64,000 nt of DNA from Silurus meridionalis (GCF_014805685.1 NC_060904.1:13085811-13149810), one strand, 5' to 3'. Shown: positions 34,550 to 46,319, counted from the first letter of the stretch. Program-made: numbers and translations. The notes: generated from the letters alone by a model not told the origin.

Positions 34550-34975
34550 TTAACTCTGTTGGCTCTTCCACCTTTCCTTCTTAATTAACGACAGAGAGTT
34601 TGCTTTTCCTTATAGTTGCTTCGTACTATTCACAATTTAACGAGCCATTCTTATTTGCAGGTGAGAAAAAAAGTCCTTCTTTTCTTACTTTTAATGGCTG
34701 ACATATGGCCCCATATGCGGTCGACACTCGCCGCTGATTACATATCGCATGAACTAGTGTCTTGAATTAGCAGAAGCAGATTGTAACTAGATTTAATTCA
34801 TGGAACACACTGAGCTCGGAGTGAACCGTTGAGCTAAATAAGGCATGCTATTTCAAATAAATCTAGATTTTATTAGCACACTCTATGGAATACCTCCCAG
34901 ACTAGGGGTCAGAACACAGATACCAGGGTAATTCATAATTCAGAAACAGGGACAGCTTATAAACGGCACAGATGG
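34550..34975 (+). repeat. Duplicated block, copy 2
   Basis: Partner of 32890-33320 in the same orientation. It keeps CATTAACTCTGTTGGCT, ATTTGCAGGTGAGAAAAAAA, CTTTTAATGGCTGACATA, AGATTTTATTAGCACACTCT, GGAATACCTCCCAGACTA and CAGGGACAGCTTATAAACGG. Weaker similarity may extend to about 35120. Confidence 0.8.
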
Positions 34976-35369
34976 ATTTACTGTTGACAAAGTCACAGAG
35001 TTTGCACTGATAACAGCAACACAAAGAAGCATAAAAGGTCTGATTGTTTAAATTAATGAGGGTACAGGAAACCAGGGAAGCAGCAACAAGATGTTTAAAG
35101 AGACGGCCAAACCACACACCTAAAATAAGAACACACAACACTTGTCGCAGTTGCGATTGAAGTCTTGCATAAACACCAACAAGAAAATTTAAACAGGAAT
35201 GTATTTGTTTTTAACAGTCTGATCGTCTGTCTTTCATTAAAAATAATACTAATAATTTAATGTTGAAACAAAAATGGTAAAAATTCATAATAAACTAATA
35301 TATATAATATATTAAAGACTTTTTCCAGAGGTTGAGAATTATGGAGGTCACTGTACTCTTGGGAATCTT
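34976..35369. other. AT-rich DNA, nothing further recognised
   Basis: Possibly the weak continuation of the duplicated block to about 35120, then AT-rich unique sequence. Confidence 0.3.
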
Positions 35370-35763
35370 CAGTGCTGTACAAAAAGGTTTTTGCCTTCCC
35401 CAGATCTGTGTCTTGCAACTGTCAAAATGGACCTGAACTGTTGCCCATTAACAGCTTTATCTTCTTCAGCAATTTCAGTTACAGGAGCTCGTCTGTTGGA
35501 TTGGACCACATGGGCCAGCAATTGCTCCCCACGTACAACAATGAGCCTTGGCTGCCCATGACCCTGTTGCCGGTTCACCGATGTTCCTTCCTTGGATCAC
35601 TTTTGATAGATATTGACCACTTTAGACCGTGAAACAGCACACAAAAGCTGCACTTTTGGAAATACTCTGACATCTAGGCATCTAGCCATCACCTTTTAGC
35701 CCTTGTCAAAATAACTAAATCTATATGCCTGCCTATTTTTCCTGCTTCTAACACAAACTTTAA
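35370..35763 (+). mobile_element. Tc1/mariner-like nonautonomous repeat, left part
   Basis: Opens CAGTGCTGTACAAAAAGGTT. It then has CAGGAGCTCGTCTGTTGGAT, GGACCACATGGGCCAGCAAT, CAATGAGCCTTGGCTGCCCA, TGACCCTGTTGCCGGTTCAC, TGATAGATATTGACCACTTT and CATCTAGCCATCACC. This is a common fish repeat whose minus strand has remnants of a mariner-type transposase amino-terminal half. It resumes after a LINE tail at about 35835. The right end of the same family occurs at 40255-40457. Confidence 0.7.
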
Positions 35764-35834
35764 GCATTTCACTGCATGTCGTACCCTGTATGCATGTGTA
35801 TGTGACAAATAAAATTAGATTTGATTTGATTTGA
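35764..35834 (+). mobile_element. 5'-truncated LINE 3' tail inserted in the mariner-like repeat
   Basis: GCATTTCACTGCATGTCGTA, then TGTGTATGTGACAAATAAAA and tandem TTTGATTTGA units. This is the classic 3' terminus of fish LINEs, where the short tandem tail marks the point of insertion. The flanking text (CTTCTAACACAAACTTTAAG before and ACATTAAGGACAAAATG after) is continuous in the host repeat family. Confidence 0.72.
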
Positions 35835-35865
35835 CATTAAGGACAAAATGTTCATTTAAACATAG
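35835..35865 (+). mobile_element. Tc1/mariner-like repeat, continuation
   Basis: ACATTAAGGACAAAATGTTC continues the family text interrupted at 35764. Confidence 0.5.
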
Positions 35866-37486
35866 GAAATTTCATAATAATAAATACTCATGCTTTACAC
35901 TGCATAAACAAAGGAGGAAATGGATGTTAAAAAATCCCAGCACGCCTCCCTGTCGCTTGACATTAAAACTGATGATCTAACAAGTGCTGCATAAGTGAGG
36001 AGAGCAAAACAGATTACAGGTTGAACACTAGCTGAGCCACAGCAAGAACTGATCTGAAGACGCTGAGTTCAGAGGAAAAGTAAAAAAAAAGTTGAAGAAA
36101 AAGATAGATTCTAATGCAATGCCAAAGTTGTCTTTTTTATTTTATTCTATTTTTTTTACATCATTGCGTTTTAAGTCAATTTGACATGCTCATAAAGATG
36201 ATGACAACACAGGATTGGCAAAGATCTCTATAATCAGTAGTAAATAGGTATAGGTTTGCCCCATTGTAACAATAAATAAATGGATTTATCATCTGAATGT
36301 GATACACTGTATATTCTAGAGCAGTAAAATCATATCTATTCTGGCAATTCATTGTGAGCATCCATTAAGAAAAAAAAAAAAAAAATTATAAAATCTAATA
36401 ATTTGCCCCAGCATACATTTTTAACCATATGCAATAATGACTAATACGCTTATGAGAAAATATCTTTGGCATGTAATATTACCGAGAAACTATAAAGTTC
36501 TCGGAGCTGAAAAAAACAACAAAATATTTTTTACTTTGATTGTTATAAAATGCTGACACCAAAAATGTTAAATAAAATGTGTTGTTACAGGGAACCTGTA
36601 TCTTATATCAGTAACAATAACAATAACAGTAATTAATAAAAATTATGTTTTCCATGCTATATAAAAAGTTATTAGTACAAATCCCTGTTACTACACTACT
36701 GGGTTTAAACAATGAATCATGTTGATCACAAAAATAATCAAATATAAAACAAATATCGCAAATCTCTTCCAGCTCTATTCAACTTGGTTCTATTTATAAA
36801 TGTTATCAAGCCCTTAATGATTGTAATCGTGTATAATATATAAGCATATAATAACTCATATATGAAAAACAACCAGCCCATATAATATTTTGAAAAAGAT
36901 TCTTACACCTAGATGTTTGTTTGTTTTAATTTCATCTTTGTCCAAAGTGAACTTTTTTGTTTCTCCCCAAGCAGACAGTGATCTCACGAGTACATTTGTT
37001 TAATTCTTGCAAATTTTCTAAAACAATTAAAAGCTTCAAATTTGCCTTTATTGTCCAGATATGTATGAAAACCCTGATACTTTATCCCAGTAAGCATTAA
37101 TGGCACTAATGTCTGAATTTCTGTTCTAGAAATTTAATCAACAGCTTCTGCCCAATCGGAATCAAGAATTCAACCGCGCTGCGATATAACCACGTAACAA
37201 CAAAATGCACTTATTTAAAGGATGAATGCACGTTTACAAAGCTTTTGGCAGAATTTGTACATTTTAAGTCAAGCAAAGCGAAAAGCTATGCGCCTGTAAG
37301 CAGTGATAGTGATGAAATATTCCGCAATCTAAATGGAAATGCATGGGAAATTTACTGCTCAGTACTTTGTACTGCTCCCACACAATTACAGGATTCACGA
37401 TTTATTAGCTGTTTGCATTGCCCGTTTGTGCAATGGGGGTCCTTCTGACATACGAGGCTTTCTGTTCACAATACAGATCCATTTCT

Positions 37487-37489
<3 letters not shown>
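35866..37489. other. AT-rich unique DNA, nothing recognised
   Basis: No gene or repeat family. The stretch near 37080-37300 is less AT-rich and repeat-free by eye. The 67-codon frame at 37245-37448 has no recognised domain. Confidence 0.35.

Positions 37490-37530
<41 letters not shown>
37490..37530. repeat. (TA)n microsatellite
   Basis: About 20 AT units, followed by a short TGTGCGTGTG. Confidence 0.96.
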
Positions 37531-37532
<2 letters not shown>

Positions 37533-38140
37533 CGTGTGTTTGCACTTTTACACAATAGAAATACACATGATTTATTCAAGAAAAATAAAAATAAATAAAT
37601 ATAGTGATAAAATATACTGGCATAATAAGAGCTCCTGAACTTTTGTCCTGTGGCATACAAACACTATTTTAAGTTTATTTAAACAGAATATCATATGTTA
37701 TGTGGTGCAATGAGCTTTACACTACATACACAATATAAGTATGATACATAGTGTGTGTTTTACAGTTATACAAAAATACATTCTGAGTAAGCCCCTTGAT
37801 CTCACTCACACACACATATACACACACACACACAGTTCCTTGACAAAGTACCTGGGTTATAATGTTTCATTATACAACAGTATTCAGTTATGCAGAGACG
37901 CACAGAGACCTGCTGAGACGAAATCCATTAATAACAGGAGAAGAACACCTGCAGGCCTCCCAGAACAGGCCATATTTTCTAACACACACATAGACACACA
38001 CATGAGCGCATAAAAGGCAGCAGGCTTAAGTGAAGCTCTAAGATGAAAGGTTGGGATTCCAGCAGGTGAATTTCATTCCGCTAGCCTTTATGTGGCCTGA
38101 CACTGACTGGGAATTTCATTATAGACAACCAGTCCTACAT

Positions 38141-38141
<1 letters not shown>
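37531..38141. other. Unique DNA with short CA tracts
   Basis: Short ACACAC tracts occur near 37805-37835 and 37983-38003. No gene recognised. Confidence 0.35.

Positions 38142-38194
<53 letters not shown>
38142..38194. repeat. (GT)n microsatellite
   Basis: About 26 GT units. Confidence 0.97.
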
Positions 38195-38196
<2 letters not shown>

Positions 38197-38249
38197 CGTG
38201 CAACAAGCGCAGGTTAAACTCCCAATAAGACCTAAGCATGTGTGTGTGT

Positions 38250-38250
<1 letters not shown>

Positions 38251-38303
<53 letters not shown>

Positions 38304-38313
38304 AAGAGAGAGA
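38251..38313. repeat. (GA)n microsatellite
   Basis: About 24 GA units, then ATAGAGAAAGAGAGAG. It is preceded by a short TG run, giving a compound tract with the GT array just upstream. Confidence 0.97.
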
Positions 38314-39061
38314 CTCTGTGTTTAGTTATACCTCACTGAAAATACATAAAGTGAAGGTCAGATGATAGTAAACCCCATTCATTCTAGTAAACACTTGGAA
38401 TAAAGTATTTTACAATCATGCCGCACATGTACAGCAGTCAGAGGTAGATGCACGCGTACACACATACACACTCTCCACCGTAAATGAATATGTTAATTCT
38501 TTCCCAGACACGTTCTTCCTTTCATCTCTACTTCCAAAATGTGTTTCAAAATGAGTTCTAAAATAATCATAACCTTTCTCCTACAAGTGAGTTGTGGGGT
38601 GGAATGGGGGGGTTGAGGGATTATATTTTCACCCTTTTCATAGTTTTTTTTCTTCCCAATATTAAGTCATCTATTTTAATGAACTAGGAATTAGAGGATT
38701 GAGACTGAATCTGATTTTAATTGCATTTTCCCCCATGTCTCACACTGTTCACATCTTACATTGATTTTTATTTTATTTTTTTTTACAAATCATGCATCTT
38801 TAAAAGTCCAGTTGTATAATGTATAAAAAGGTTTTAATGGACATGTTCAACAAGAGTTAAACCCTATATATGGTATGGTCTTGTGCATTCAAAGATGGTT
38901 TTTAGCTGTTTTTAAACAGTAATCACTTAAGTTACTAAAGCTCAAACAAGTCTCGCCATATTTCGTTGATCTCTCTCATAAAATAAGGTGATACACAACT
39001 GCTGGATGTTTTTTGTTTTTCACGCCAGACGAGATCAACAATTTCTGATCTACTCATATCA
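38314..39061. other. AT-rich DNA, nothing recognised
   Basis: No feature supported. Confidence 0.35.
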
Positions 39062-39400
39062 AGAGTCAAGAAGCTTTTATTGTCATTTTACCCATATAAA
39101 GCTGACGCAGTACACAGTGAAATGAGACAATGTTTCTCCAGAACCCTGTTGCTACATAAAACAACATAGCGCTACATCACACAACATAGAGCTACATAAC
39201 AGAAAACAGAACAAAGGACTTAAGTAAGTTGTCCTAGCCACATAAAGGACATCGTGTGCAGACAGTGCAAGACAAAAGACAATAGAGGACAGTGTAGGAC
39301 AGATACACAAAACACATAAAAGTGTTGACCAGAAAACCTACTGTATAATATGTTATACAGTACAATGTGCAAAAGAGAACTATAAATAAGTGTATTTGTA
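39062..39400 (+). repeat. Dispersed fish repeat (probable LINE-associated UTR)
   Basis: GAGTCAAGAAGCTTTTATTG, TCATTTTACCCATATAAAGC, GCAGTACACAGTGAAATGAG, ACAATGTTTCTCCAGAACCC, GTGCTACAT-like repeats (TAGCGCTACATC, TAGAGCTACATA) and CAGTGCAAGACAAAAGACAA, in the order of a widespread fish repeat. The stepwise recurrence of ACATA(G)AGCTACAT near 39150-39200 is internal to it. Class uncertain. Confidence 0.6.
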
Positions 39401-40254
39401 AACTTAAACAGCACTATATCAGATTGTCTGTCACTGACAACTCTAGTCACTAAGATCACAATTTCTCAATTCTAATATTTGATGCGAACATTAAATTAAG
39501 CTCCTAAACTGTATTTTTCGTGAATTTATGCATTACACTGCTTTTACATTATTGGCTGGATATTTGCATGAATGTCCACATACACTGATGTTACAACTAA
39601 AGACGACAGAAATAGTTAAATAGCAAAGTGTTGCTACCTTGGGTTTTTACAAAGTTTGCAAGATTCTTGCAAGATGTAGCAATTTCAAGAACAACTGCAG
39701 AATAACAACTATAAAGTTAATAAAGTACTGTAGCTGTTAATAAAAACAAGCACTTAAAGCAAGTAACCCATTTAGTTATGATCCAGAGGTCTTTTTTTTT
39801 ATTGTAAATCAGAATCTAAATCCATTTGGTGGACCTGATTCAAATATATACTTGGGCAGTTCAATACCTTTAACTTTATTGCTATATGCTGATATTTACT
39901 TGCATTCATTTGGCAAACCAAAACAATGATGGACTTTGTTTCATTTTATCTGATTGTAAGTAACTTTTCAAGATCTCACTGTAAATATAACATTTCTATA
40001 TTTCCATACAAAAAGTCACAAATACTAAGAAAAGTCTAATAATCAAAAAGGTTTTCAGGAAACTAGAAATCTACTAGAAATAAGATATTAAAAGAGCACC
40101 GAACCCAGTGTGCAAAATAATTTATGCAGTGTGAGGATTGTGATCATGAAAAATGAATCCAAATCCATTTCTTCACAATTTAGAATACATAATACTCACA
40201 CATACAATATGGAAAAGTCTAACTACTAACTAATTACTAACCACTCCATGCTAG
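39401..40254. other. AT-rich DNA, nothing recognised
   Basis: No feature supported. Confidence 0.35.
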
Positions 40255-40457
40255 GAACACCCTACAAGCTACAATTTTGGAGATCGTTTGAACCCGTCTT
40301 CTAGACATCATCCAGATCCTTACACTTGCACTTCAAGACTTCAAGAATGCTCACTTGCTCCCACCCCTTTGACAGGTCCTATTGTATTGAGCTAATTAAT
40401 GTTATTCTGCTCACTTGTCAGTTGTTTTAATGTTTAATGTTTAGGCTGATCATTGCA
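40255..40457 (+). mobile_element. Mariner-like nonautonomous repeat, right end
   Basis: Family text in order: ACAATTTTGGAGATCGTTTG, ATCCAGATCCTTACACTTGC, TGCTCACTTGCTCCCACCCC, TTTGACAGGTCC, AATGTTATTCTGCTCACTTG, TCAGTTGTTTTAATGTTTAA and TTAGGCTGATCATTGCATA. It is the end of the same family as 35370-35865. Confidence 0.6.
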
Positions 40458-42339
40458 TACATTAGTACTTGCTTTAGATCAATCAAAATAGAGACATTCT
40501 TTAATTAAATGCAAAAAAATTAAATATATGGATGTACATATACATCACTTAGCCCTGGTTTGCATGAACATAGAGGCAGCTATGTTTTTCCCCATTTTTG
40601 GGGTCAAATGTACAGCAGCCAAATAAAGACTGTTCAAATAAATGCAGCATAAATATCAAGAGTTCAAACACAAGTGTATCTGTCAGCCATTACAGATTCA
40701 AATGTGAACTGGTGCATCTGCCTTTTTGGATGGCCTCAATTTGGATCAGCCTAAAAGGTAAAAAATTTAAGCAACTTCTAGTTCTAAATTATTTGTTGAA
40801 ACTTTTCCTATCAGTGTACAAGCCTATTCAATTTGTATGTATGTGTGTGTTTTTGTGCTTCCCTCTGCATGTGAGGTCATCTTTTTTTTCTTAAAGATTT
40901 ATTATAAAGTCAAAATCAATTATAATGTCAATTTCGCTACACCAGAGCTTACAAACCCAAATGTTGTTCTCATTTTTTTTTATTTGTAATCACCATCCAA
41001 TACTCATTTGTGCAGTCAAAGTAGGATTTGAAATAATAATTATTTATGGGCAATCAGCATGAGATGTTGCACATTTCCTGGAATAACTGTTAGCGGTTAA
41101 TGTAATCCCATGGAACTGGTGACTCACCCCATATTCAAATGATCCTCCATTAAAGCTGTTGTTCTGGTTTTATTAGGGTAATAGAAGCCAGTAATTGTGT
41201 AAGTATAAAGAATGCGAAATGAAAATGCATATGGAATGGAAAAACTGTGTTTGTTCGGATAGAGGCATAAAGCAGGTCCCGCTGCATTCTGCACACTTTA
41301 AAAATCCACATGAATCACATTAAGCTTTTAGTCTAATCACCGTTATTCATCACAATCTCTGAAACTGCAGCCCTTCATTTCCCCTGTGGTGAAGGCAGAT
41401 CAGATAATGACAGAGCTCCGATAATCTTGTAACATGACTTTATTGTATATAATGCCATATTACTATTTTGACAATATATAATATTTTACAATGTTTTAAG
41501 GTTTGCTTTTTTAGTGTTAGAACAAATTCGATTTACTTTCTCCAAACTGACCCTCAAACAATAAGCATTTGACTACAATATTATAGAGAAAGTTCTGACA
41601 AAATTTTATTGTGTGTGTAATGCAGTTGGTCATGGCCATGGGTTGCATTGTATACGTGCATACCATTTGTAAAGAGTCACAAAGGTTCTTCATATTCAGA
41701 AAATGACAAGTACAAAGTTAATCTTTTTTAATTGACTTATTATGGCTGCATTTATTCACCTTCATGTCCTGCTTTGTCCTGGACTGCGGCCACATAAATA
41801 GCAACACCCAGATTAAAATTTGCGTGAATTATTCGGAAATAATTGTGATAAATTTTGATGATTTTGATACGTTTTTTTTCTTGCATCTTTATAAATAAAA
41901 TGCAACACTTAATATTATTAAATAAATATAATAAGTGGTCAAAAATATCATCAGGCACAATCCCTGACTGTCACTTCTTGTTTACTTCCTGATTGTTCAC
42001 TATATGAGAACATGGTTTCTATGCACTCTTAGTCTTGCTATTTAAAGACATGGTGTGCATTTTTGGCCTTTTTGACTGTAAAGTAAGACTAAGGTTCACT
42101 TAGATCCTTACTGAAGTTCAAAACTAAAGAACTATATACAATATTCATTATACAATTATTTAGTAATTGTTACTGTACATTTAGTGGGTGATTAAATGCA
42201 AAACCATATTCACAGAATTGCAATATAGTCTAACATTTGTGAAAAAGTTATGTTATGAGTAAATTGAAGATTACAGTACAGCTGATGAAATAAAAAAAAT
42301 AATAAAGAAGATTGATGATGGCGATGACGATGGTTATTA
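40458..42339. other. AT-rich unique DNA, nothing recognised
   Basis: No gene seen. The 41120-41440 stretch is repeat-free by eye, of balanced composition and rich in ATTA/CACATTAA words. It could be conserved non-coding sequence, which only alignment could show. Confidence 0.3.
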
Positions 42340-42615
42340 TATTTTAATTCAATTCAGATTTATCTGTAAAGCACTCTTAAAAATAGACATTGTCCTAAAG
42401 CATCTTTACAAAGATAAAGCGGTCATTAAATTCTATAAAAGAATGTATACATAGTGCTTATAAGTTTGTTTCTTGTCATTGTAAATTTGCCCCTAATGAG
42501 CAAGCCAGTGGCAATATAACTTCCATGGAATTGTATGATGAAGAAACCGTGAGAGAAACTGCATTTAAAAAGAAACTCATCTTTATTTTGATGACATGGA
42601 ATGTCCATTCATGAC
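42340..42615 (+). repeat. Dispersed fish repeat, family A
   Basis: TTTTAATTCAATTCAGATTT, AGACATTGTCCTAAAGCATC, TTTACAAAGATAAAG, CCCCTAATGAGCAAGCCAGT, GATGAAGAAACCGTGAGAGA and AAAAAGAAACTCATC, in family A order. Confidence 0.75.
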
Positions 42616-43599
42616 ACTTTCTTTATTGCTCAGGTCTACTGTTCTGTGATAAGCACTTAAATGCATAAGCACTTGATTCATACAAATTGTATGTTAAACT
42701 GCAATTGTAGTATACTGTTAGTATTAATTACAGTCCAAATCCATCCTCAGAGTTCTTAAGTTGTTCTTAAGTTTAGATTTGTATACATTTTTTATACTTG
42801 TGTAAAAGATACTATAAATGTTTATATTTACATACAATAATAATCATTCAAATAAAACAAATAATTTTTTATAAATTTCAAAACTAAATCTAAAAACAAG
42901 TGTAGATATGAATTGGTGTTCTGATCATAAAAAAAAAAAAAAAAATTAAATACTTTTTAGAGGCTTCTTTGTATAATATTTGCATGTGGGGAATCAGAAA
43001 TTAATATGACATACCAAGCTCTGATTTTAAGAATACTTTGCATTATTACTTGAAGTGGCAAAAACATACTTTGGCCAATTTAATACCTGGCCTTAGTGGT
43101 ATTAATGTGCACATTCACCTGTATTAAAAAAGAAATACATTAATAAATCAGTTAATAGGCTTGCAAGCAAGCATTCACAAGCAACAATCAAAATTGTCGA
43201 AGGACCCAGATGTTGTTTGGTCTCTGCTTTAATCGGGACATGATTTAGACTTAGACGAATCCTGTTAGCATAACCCCATGAATATGGAAATATGGTGTAG
43301 TTCAAAGTGGATAAGAACTTTGTTCCCTTTGCAAACCTAATTAAAGTTTGATACATGGCTCATATAATATTTTAGCACCAAAAAGGTCAAACTCATAAAC
43401 CCCATGCACCAAGTTCCCTACACTCCCCTTACACTAAATGTCAGGTTTGTTTAAAAAGGGACATGCATATATTCAAATACAAATATTAGATTCACACATC
43501 TTAAAGTGTAAACGAAATTTTGATATAACTCTCCACAGAACTTGCTCTTTAGATAGTCATTGCTGGATTTTTAACATAGCTGTTGGGCTACTACAGTTA
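42616..43599. other. AT-rich DNA, nothing recognised
   Basis: A poly(A) run lies near 42930-42947. No gene or repeat family seen. Confidence 0.35.
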
Positions 43600-43740
43600 C
43601 CACAGGTACTGGCCACTTTATTATGAACGATTACTTCTGCAACAATCCAATCAGCTAATTATGTGAATCACCATTACACTGTATAAGATCATGCATAAAC
43701 AAGTCTTTAGTTAATGTTAATGATACATGGAAATGATGAA
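43600..43740 (+). mobile_element. DNA-transposon-like repeat end (CTGGCCACTTTATTA type)
   Basis: CAGGTACTGGCCACTTTATT, then CAATCCAATCAGCTAATTAT, AAGATCATGCATAAAC and TTTAGTTAATGTTAA follow the order of a common fish interspersed repeat that begins at one terminus. The rest of the element is missing. Confidence 0.5.
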
Positions 43741-44006
43741 CAATCATTTCTTTGACTTTGACTAAAATTCAGTGCAATAAAGACTGACCTTTAACTCAAA
43801 GTTAACCATTTTACTGTAAATGAAATTCTGTATTTACTGCCTTTATATTCTCTCCTCTCCTTACTCTATATATCTTATATAGGGCTTGGGACAGGCAATG
43901 TGTTTTTGTTGTTTGTGAAATTTGTTTAGGTTGAAGTCATTCCACTCCATCAGCCAGTTGTGAAGGGCAAACCTACTGATTAAGGCACATTGACAAAAAG
44001 AGGGAG

Positions 44007-44008
<2 letters not shown>
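43741..44008. other. AT-rich DNA, nothing recognised
   Basis: No feature supported. Confidence 0.35.

Positions 44009-44056
<48 letters not shown>
44009..44056. repeat. (GA)n microsatellite
   Basis: About 23 GA units. Confidence 0.97.
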
Positions 44057-44059
<3 letters not shown>

Positions 44060-45085
44060 TAAGGACTTAAGTTACTGCTTGCTGATAAAGCAAGAATGAG
44101 CTGTACTTGAACTGTAACATATTAGATTGAATAATAGGATTTATTGCAACGGTACAAACTAAATTTCCAAATTCAAGATTTGTGTTCCTAACTGACAGTT
44201 ACACATTAAATCACATTGAAGGCTTTCAATCTCAAATTAATCAATAGCTGGACTATGAATAAAATATTAGCAATGTACAGTATGGTATCACAAGGTCTAC
44301 TCGATGGCATAGACACATACATTTAATGACAGATAGCAGCTGCATTCACAATGTTGGAGACCTTCAGCTCCTGCTGGGACATTTATACCAGCCAGCTCTG
44401 CTGCCACTAGTGTTTATGCTCTCTCTTCTTTCCAGAATCTGGTACTTCATTCTGATTTAATTTGAGCTACAGCATGTGCCAATTCAGTAAATGCAGTAAT
44501 CTAAAATGTCATGAGCCCAGAATGAAATGGTTCAGCAGAATTGCTTTCAAAAGCCATTTCTTCACAATGAAATCTCTACACTAGCATCTTCTGGATTAGC
44601 AATGCAGATGCACTGTGTGTTATTTTACACAGTAACTGACAAATGCACAAACAACAACAAAGGAAACGTATGTGTTTGTGGGTATGATGTGAGTGTGATG
44701 CATGCCAGAGGAGTAGCTCAGGAAAGAAGCTGTTTGGCTCTAATGTATTCAGATATACCGACACCTTTTTTGGCATTCGACACACTTCAGCTGCTGCATC
44801 AGCCACTACTTTAGGCTTAGTTGTTGTGTTTGTACAAAAATGAAGAAAGGTTGTGTATCTCAGTTTGAAATGTGACTGTTTATGTTTACAAAAATGTTCG
44901 TAAAGATTTTTCCACAGCTTTTTTACTTTTATTTTCGGCTCCTTTCTTTTATTTACCCAATTCTCCAATAACTGAAGCTTTGCTTATTTGCAAAAGAAAA
45001 AGAATTGTCTAAATGTTACAAATTACTATTTTCTGTGCTAGTTCTTGCTCTCAAATGAACAAAAAAAAAGATAAAAATGCATTAT
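44057..45085. other. Unique DNA, nothing recognised
   Basis: A 95-codon plus frame and a 130-codon minus frame overlap here. Neither shows a domain, and each lies antisense to the other, so neither is called as a gene. Confidence 0.35.
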
Positions 45086-45151
<66 letters not shown>

Positions 45152-45177
45152 TAGATAGATAGATAGATAGATAGATA
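45086..45177. repeat. (GATA)n microsatellite
   Basis: About 22 ATAG tetramers with one phase slip near 45150. The Tyr-Leu-Ser-Ile frame on the minus strand is the array. Confidence 0.97.
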
Positions 45178-45293
45178 CTTATGTCTATGACAGTAAAAAA
45201 TATGAGACACAGACACTGTTGTAAAGGTACAAGTAGAAAGTTATAAGGCTGTGGCATTGAAAAAGAAAGGTGCAAAATCTGAATTAACAAGTA

Positions 45294-45297
<4 letters not shown>

Positions 45298-45372
<75 letters not shown>
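45298..45372. repeat. (TA)n microsatellite, insertion site of the Tigger-like element
   Basis: About 35 AT units ending in ACACA. The element at 45373 begins right at its edge. A few TA units (TATATATACAGTATATA) resume at 46236. Confidence 0.96.
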
Positions 45373-45374
<2 letters not shown>

Positions 45375-46235
45375 GTGGAACCTCGGGTTACGAACGCCCA
45401 GGCATACGTATAATTCAGGTTACGAATCGCAGTTCATCAAAATTTTGCCCTGGTTACGAACAATATATCGGGATACGAACGTCGCTCACCAAAAATCGCA
45501 GGCAAGTTGGTTGTTTTGCTCTATCCACGCAGCTCGTCACATCAGTTAGCGTCCTGTGTCCCTTGCGAGAGCATCGTGTTACTTATCCGCTTGAACTTTT
45601 CCCGGCGGCAGCGTAACAACTCGTTAGTTGATGCTCGTGGAATGATGAGATGGACAACATTAGCCGATGCATAACCACTTTACTTGTTTTTATGAAGATA
45701 GATTAGCAGGGTTACAGTCTTTTCCGAAGTACAATACCCATAATGAATTTCACTCTGGACTTCAATACCAACTGATAGTAGCCTTAAAGAAACAGCTCTC
45801 ATTTTCCCTCTAATGCAACAATTGTCTCAGCGTTCGTGTTAATAACACTGTCTTTAATATTCTATAATATAATATATAATAATATATAAATAATATAATA
45901 TAATAAGATTCTCCTTCCAAACAATAACTCTCCCTCCTCCCCCTTCTACGAACGTCGTCTCCTGCAGCGAGTCTTCTCAAAGGGAAAGTACCCGGTAAAG
46001 ATCTTTTCCTCTTTTGTATGTTTTTATGTGGTATGATTTTAATATAACATGTTAAAAGTAAATAATATTAGTGAATATTGGCTTTATTTTTATTTAAGTA
46101 ATATTTTTGGTTGTCCAGAACGAATTACCGAAGTTTCTGTTCATTATTATGGGGAAATTTGTATCGGGATACGAACTTTTCAGGTTACGAATAAAGTACC
46201 GGAACGAATTAAATTCGTAACCCGAGGTTCCACTG
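45373..46235. mobile_element. Nonautonomous pogo/Tigger-like element
   Basis: An 863-bp element with a perfect 22-bp terminal inverted repeat starting CAGTGGAACCTCGGGTTA on each strand. The word GTTACGAA or GATACGAAC recurs several times near both ends in mirrored orientation (for example 45418-45426, 45451-45459, 46165-46173 and 46186-46194). This looks like a set of transposase-binding sites. The terminal text, together with AATTCGTTCCGG at 46197-46208 (minus strand), fits the TcMar-Tigger pattern as I remember it. The right flank is TA. The left flank has become CA in the microsatellite. The interior encodes no transposase. Confidence 0.78.
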
Positions 46236-46319
46236 TATATATACAGTATATACTTAATGTAAAATATTAGGCAGGATGTACAGTAAGTTATGAATTGATA
46301 AACATAAATAAAACAGTAG

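Noticed and set aside
44576..44968. 130-codon minus-strand frame
   Set aside because: No recognisable motif, it overlaps an antisense frame of similar length, and it lacks splice or promoter context.
45086..45370. CRISPR-like array
   Set aside because: The regular repetition is a tetramer/dinucleotide microsatellite without spacers, and the genome is eukaryotic.
45051..45371. 106-codon minus-strand Tyr/Ile/Leu/Ser frame
   Set aside because: A translation of the (GATA)n and (TA)n arrays.
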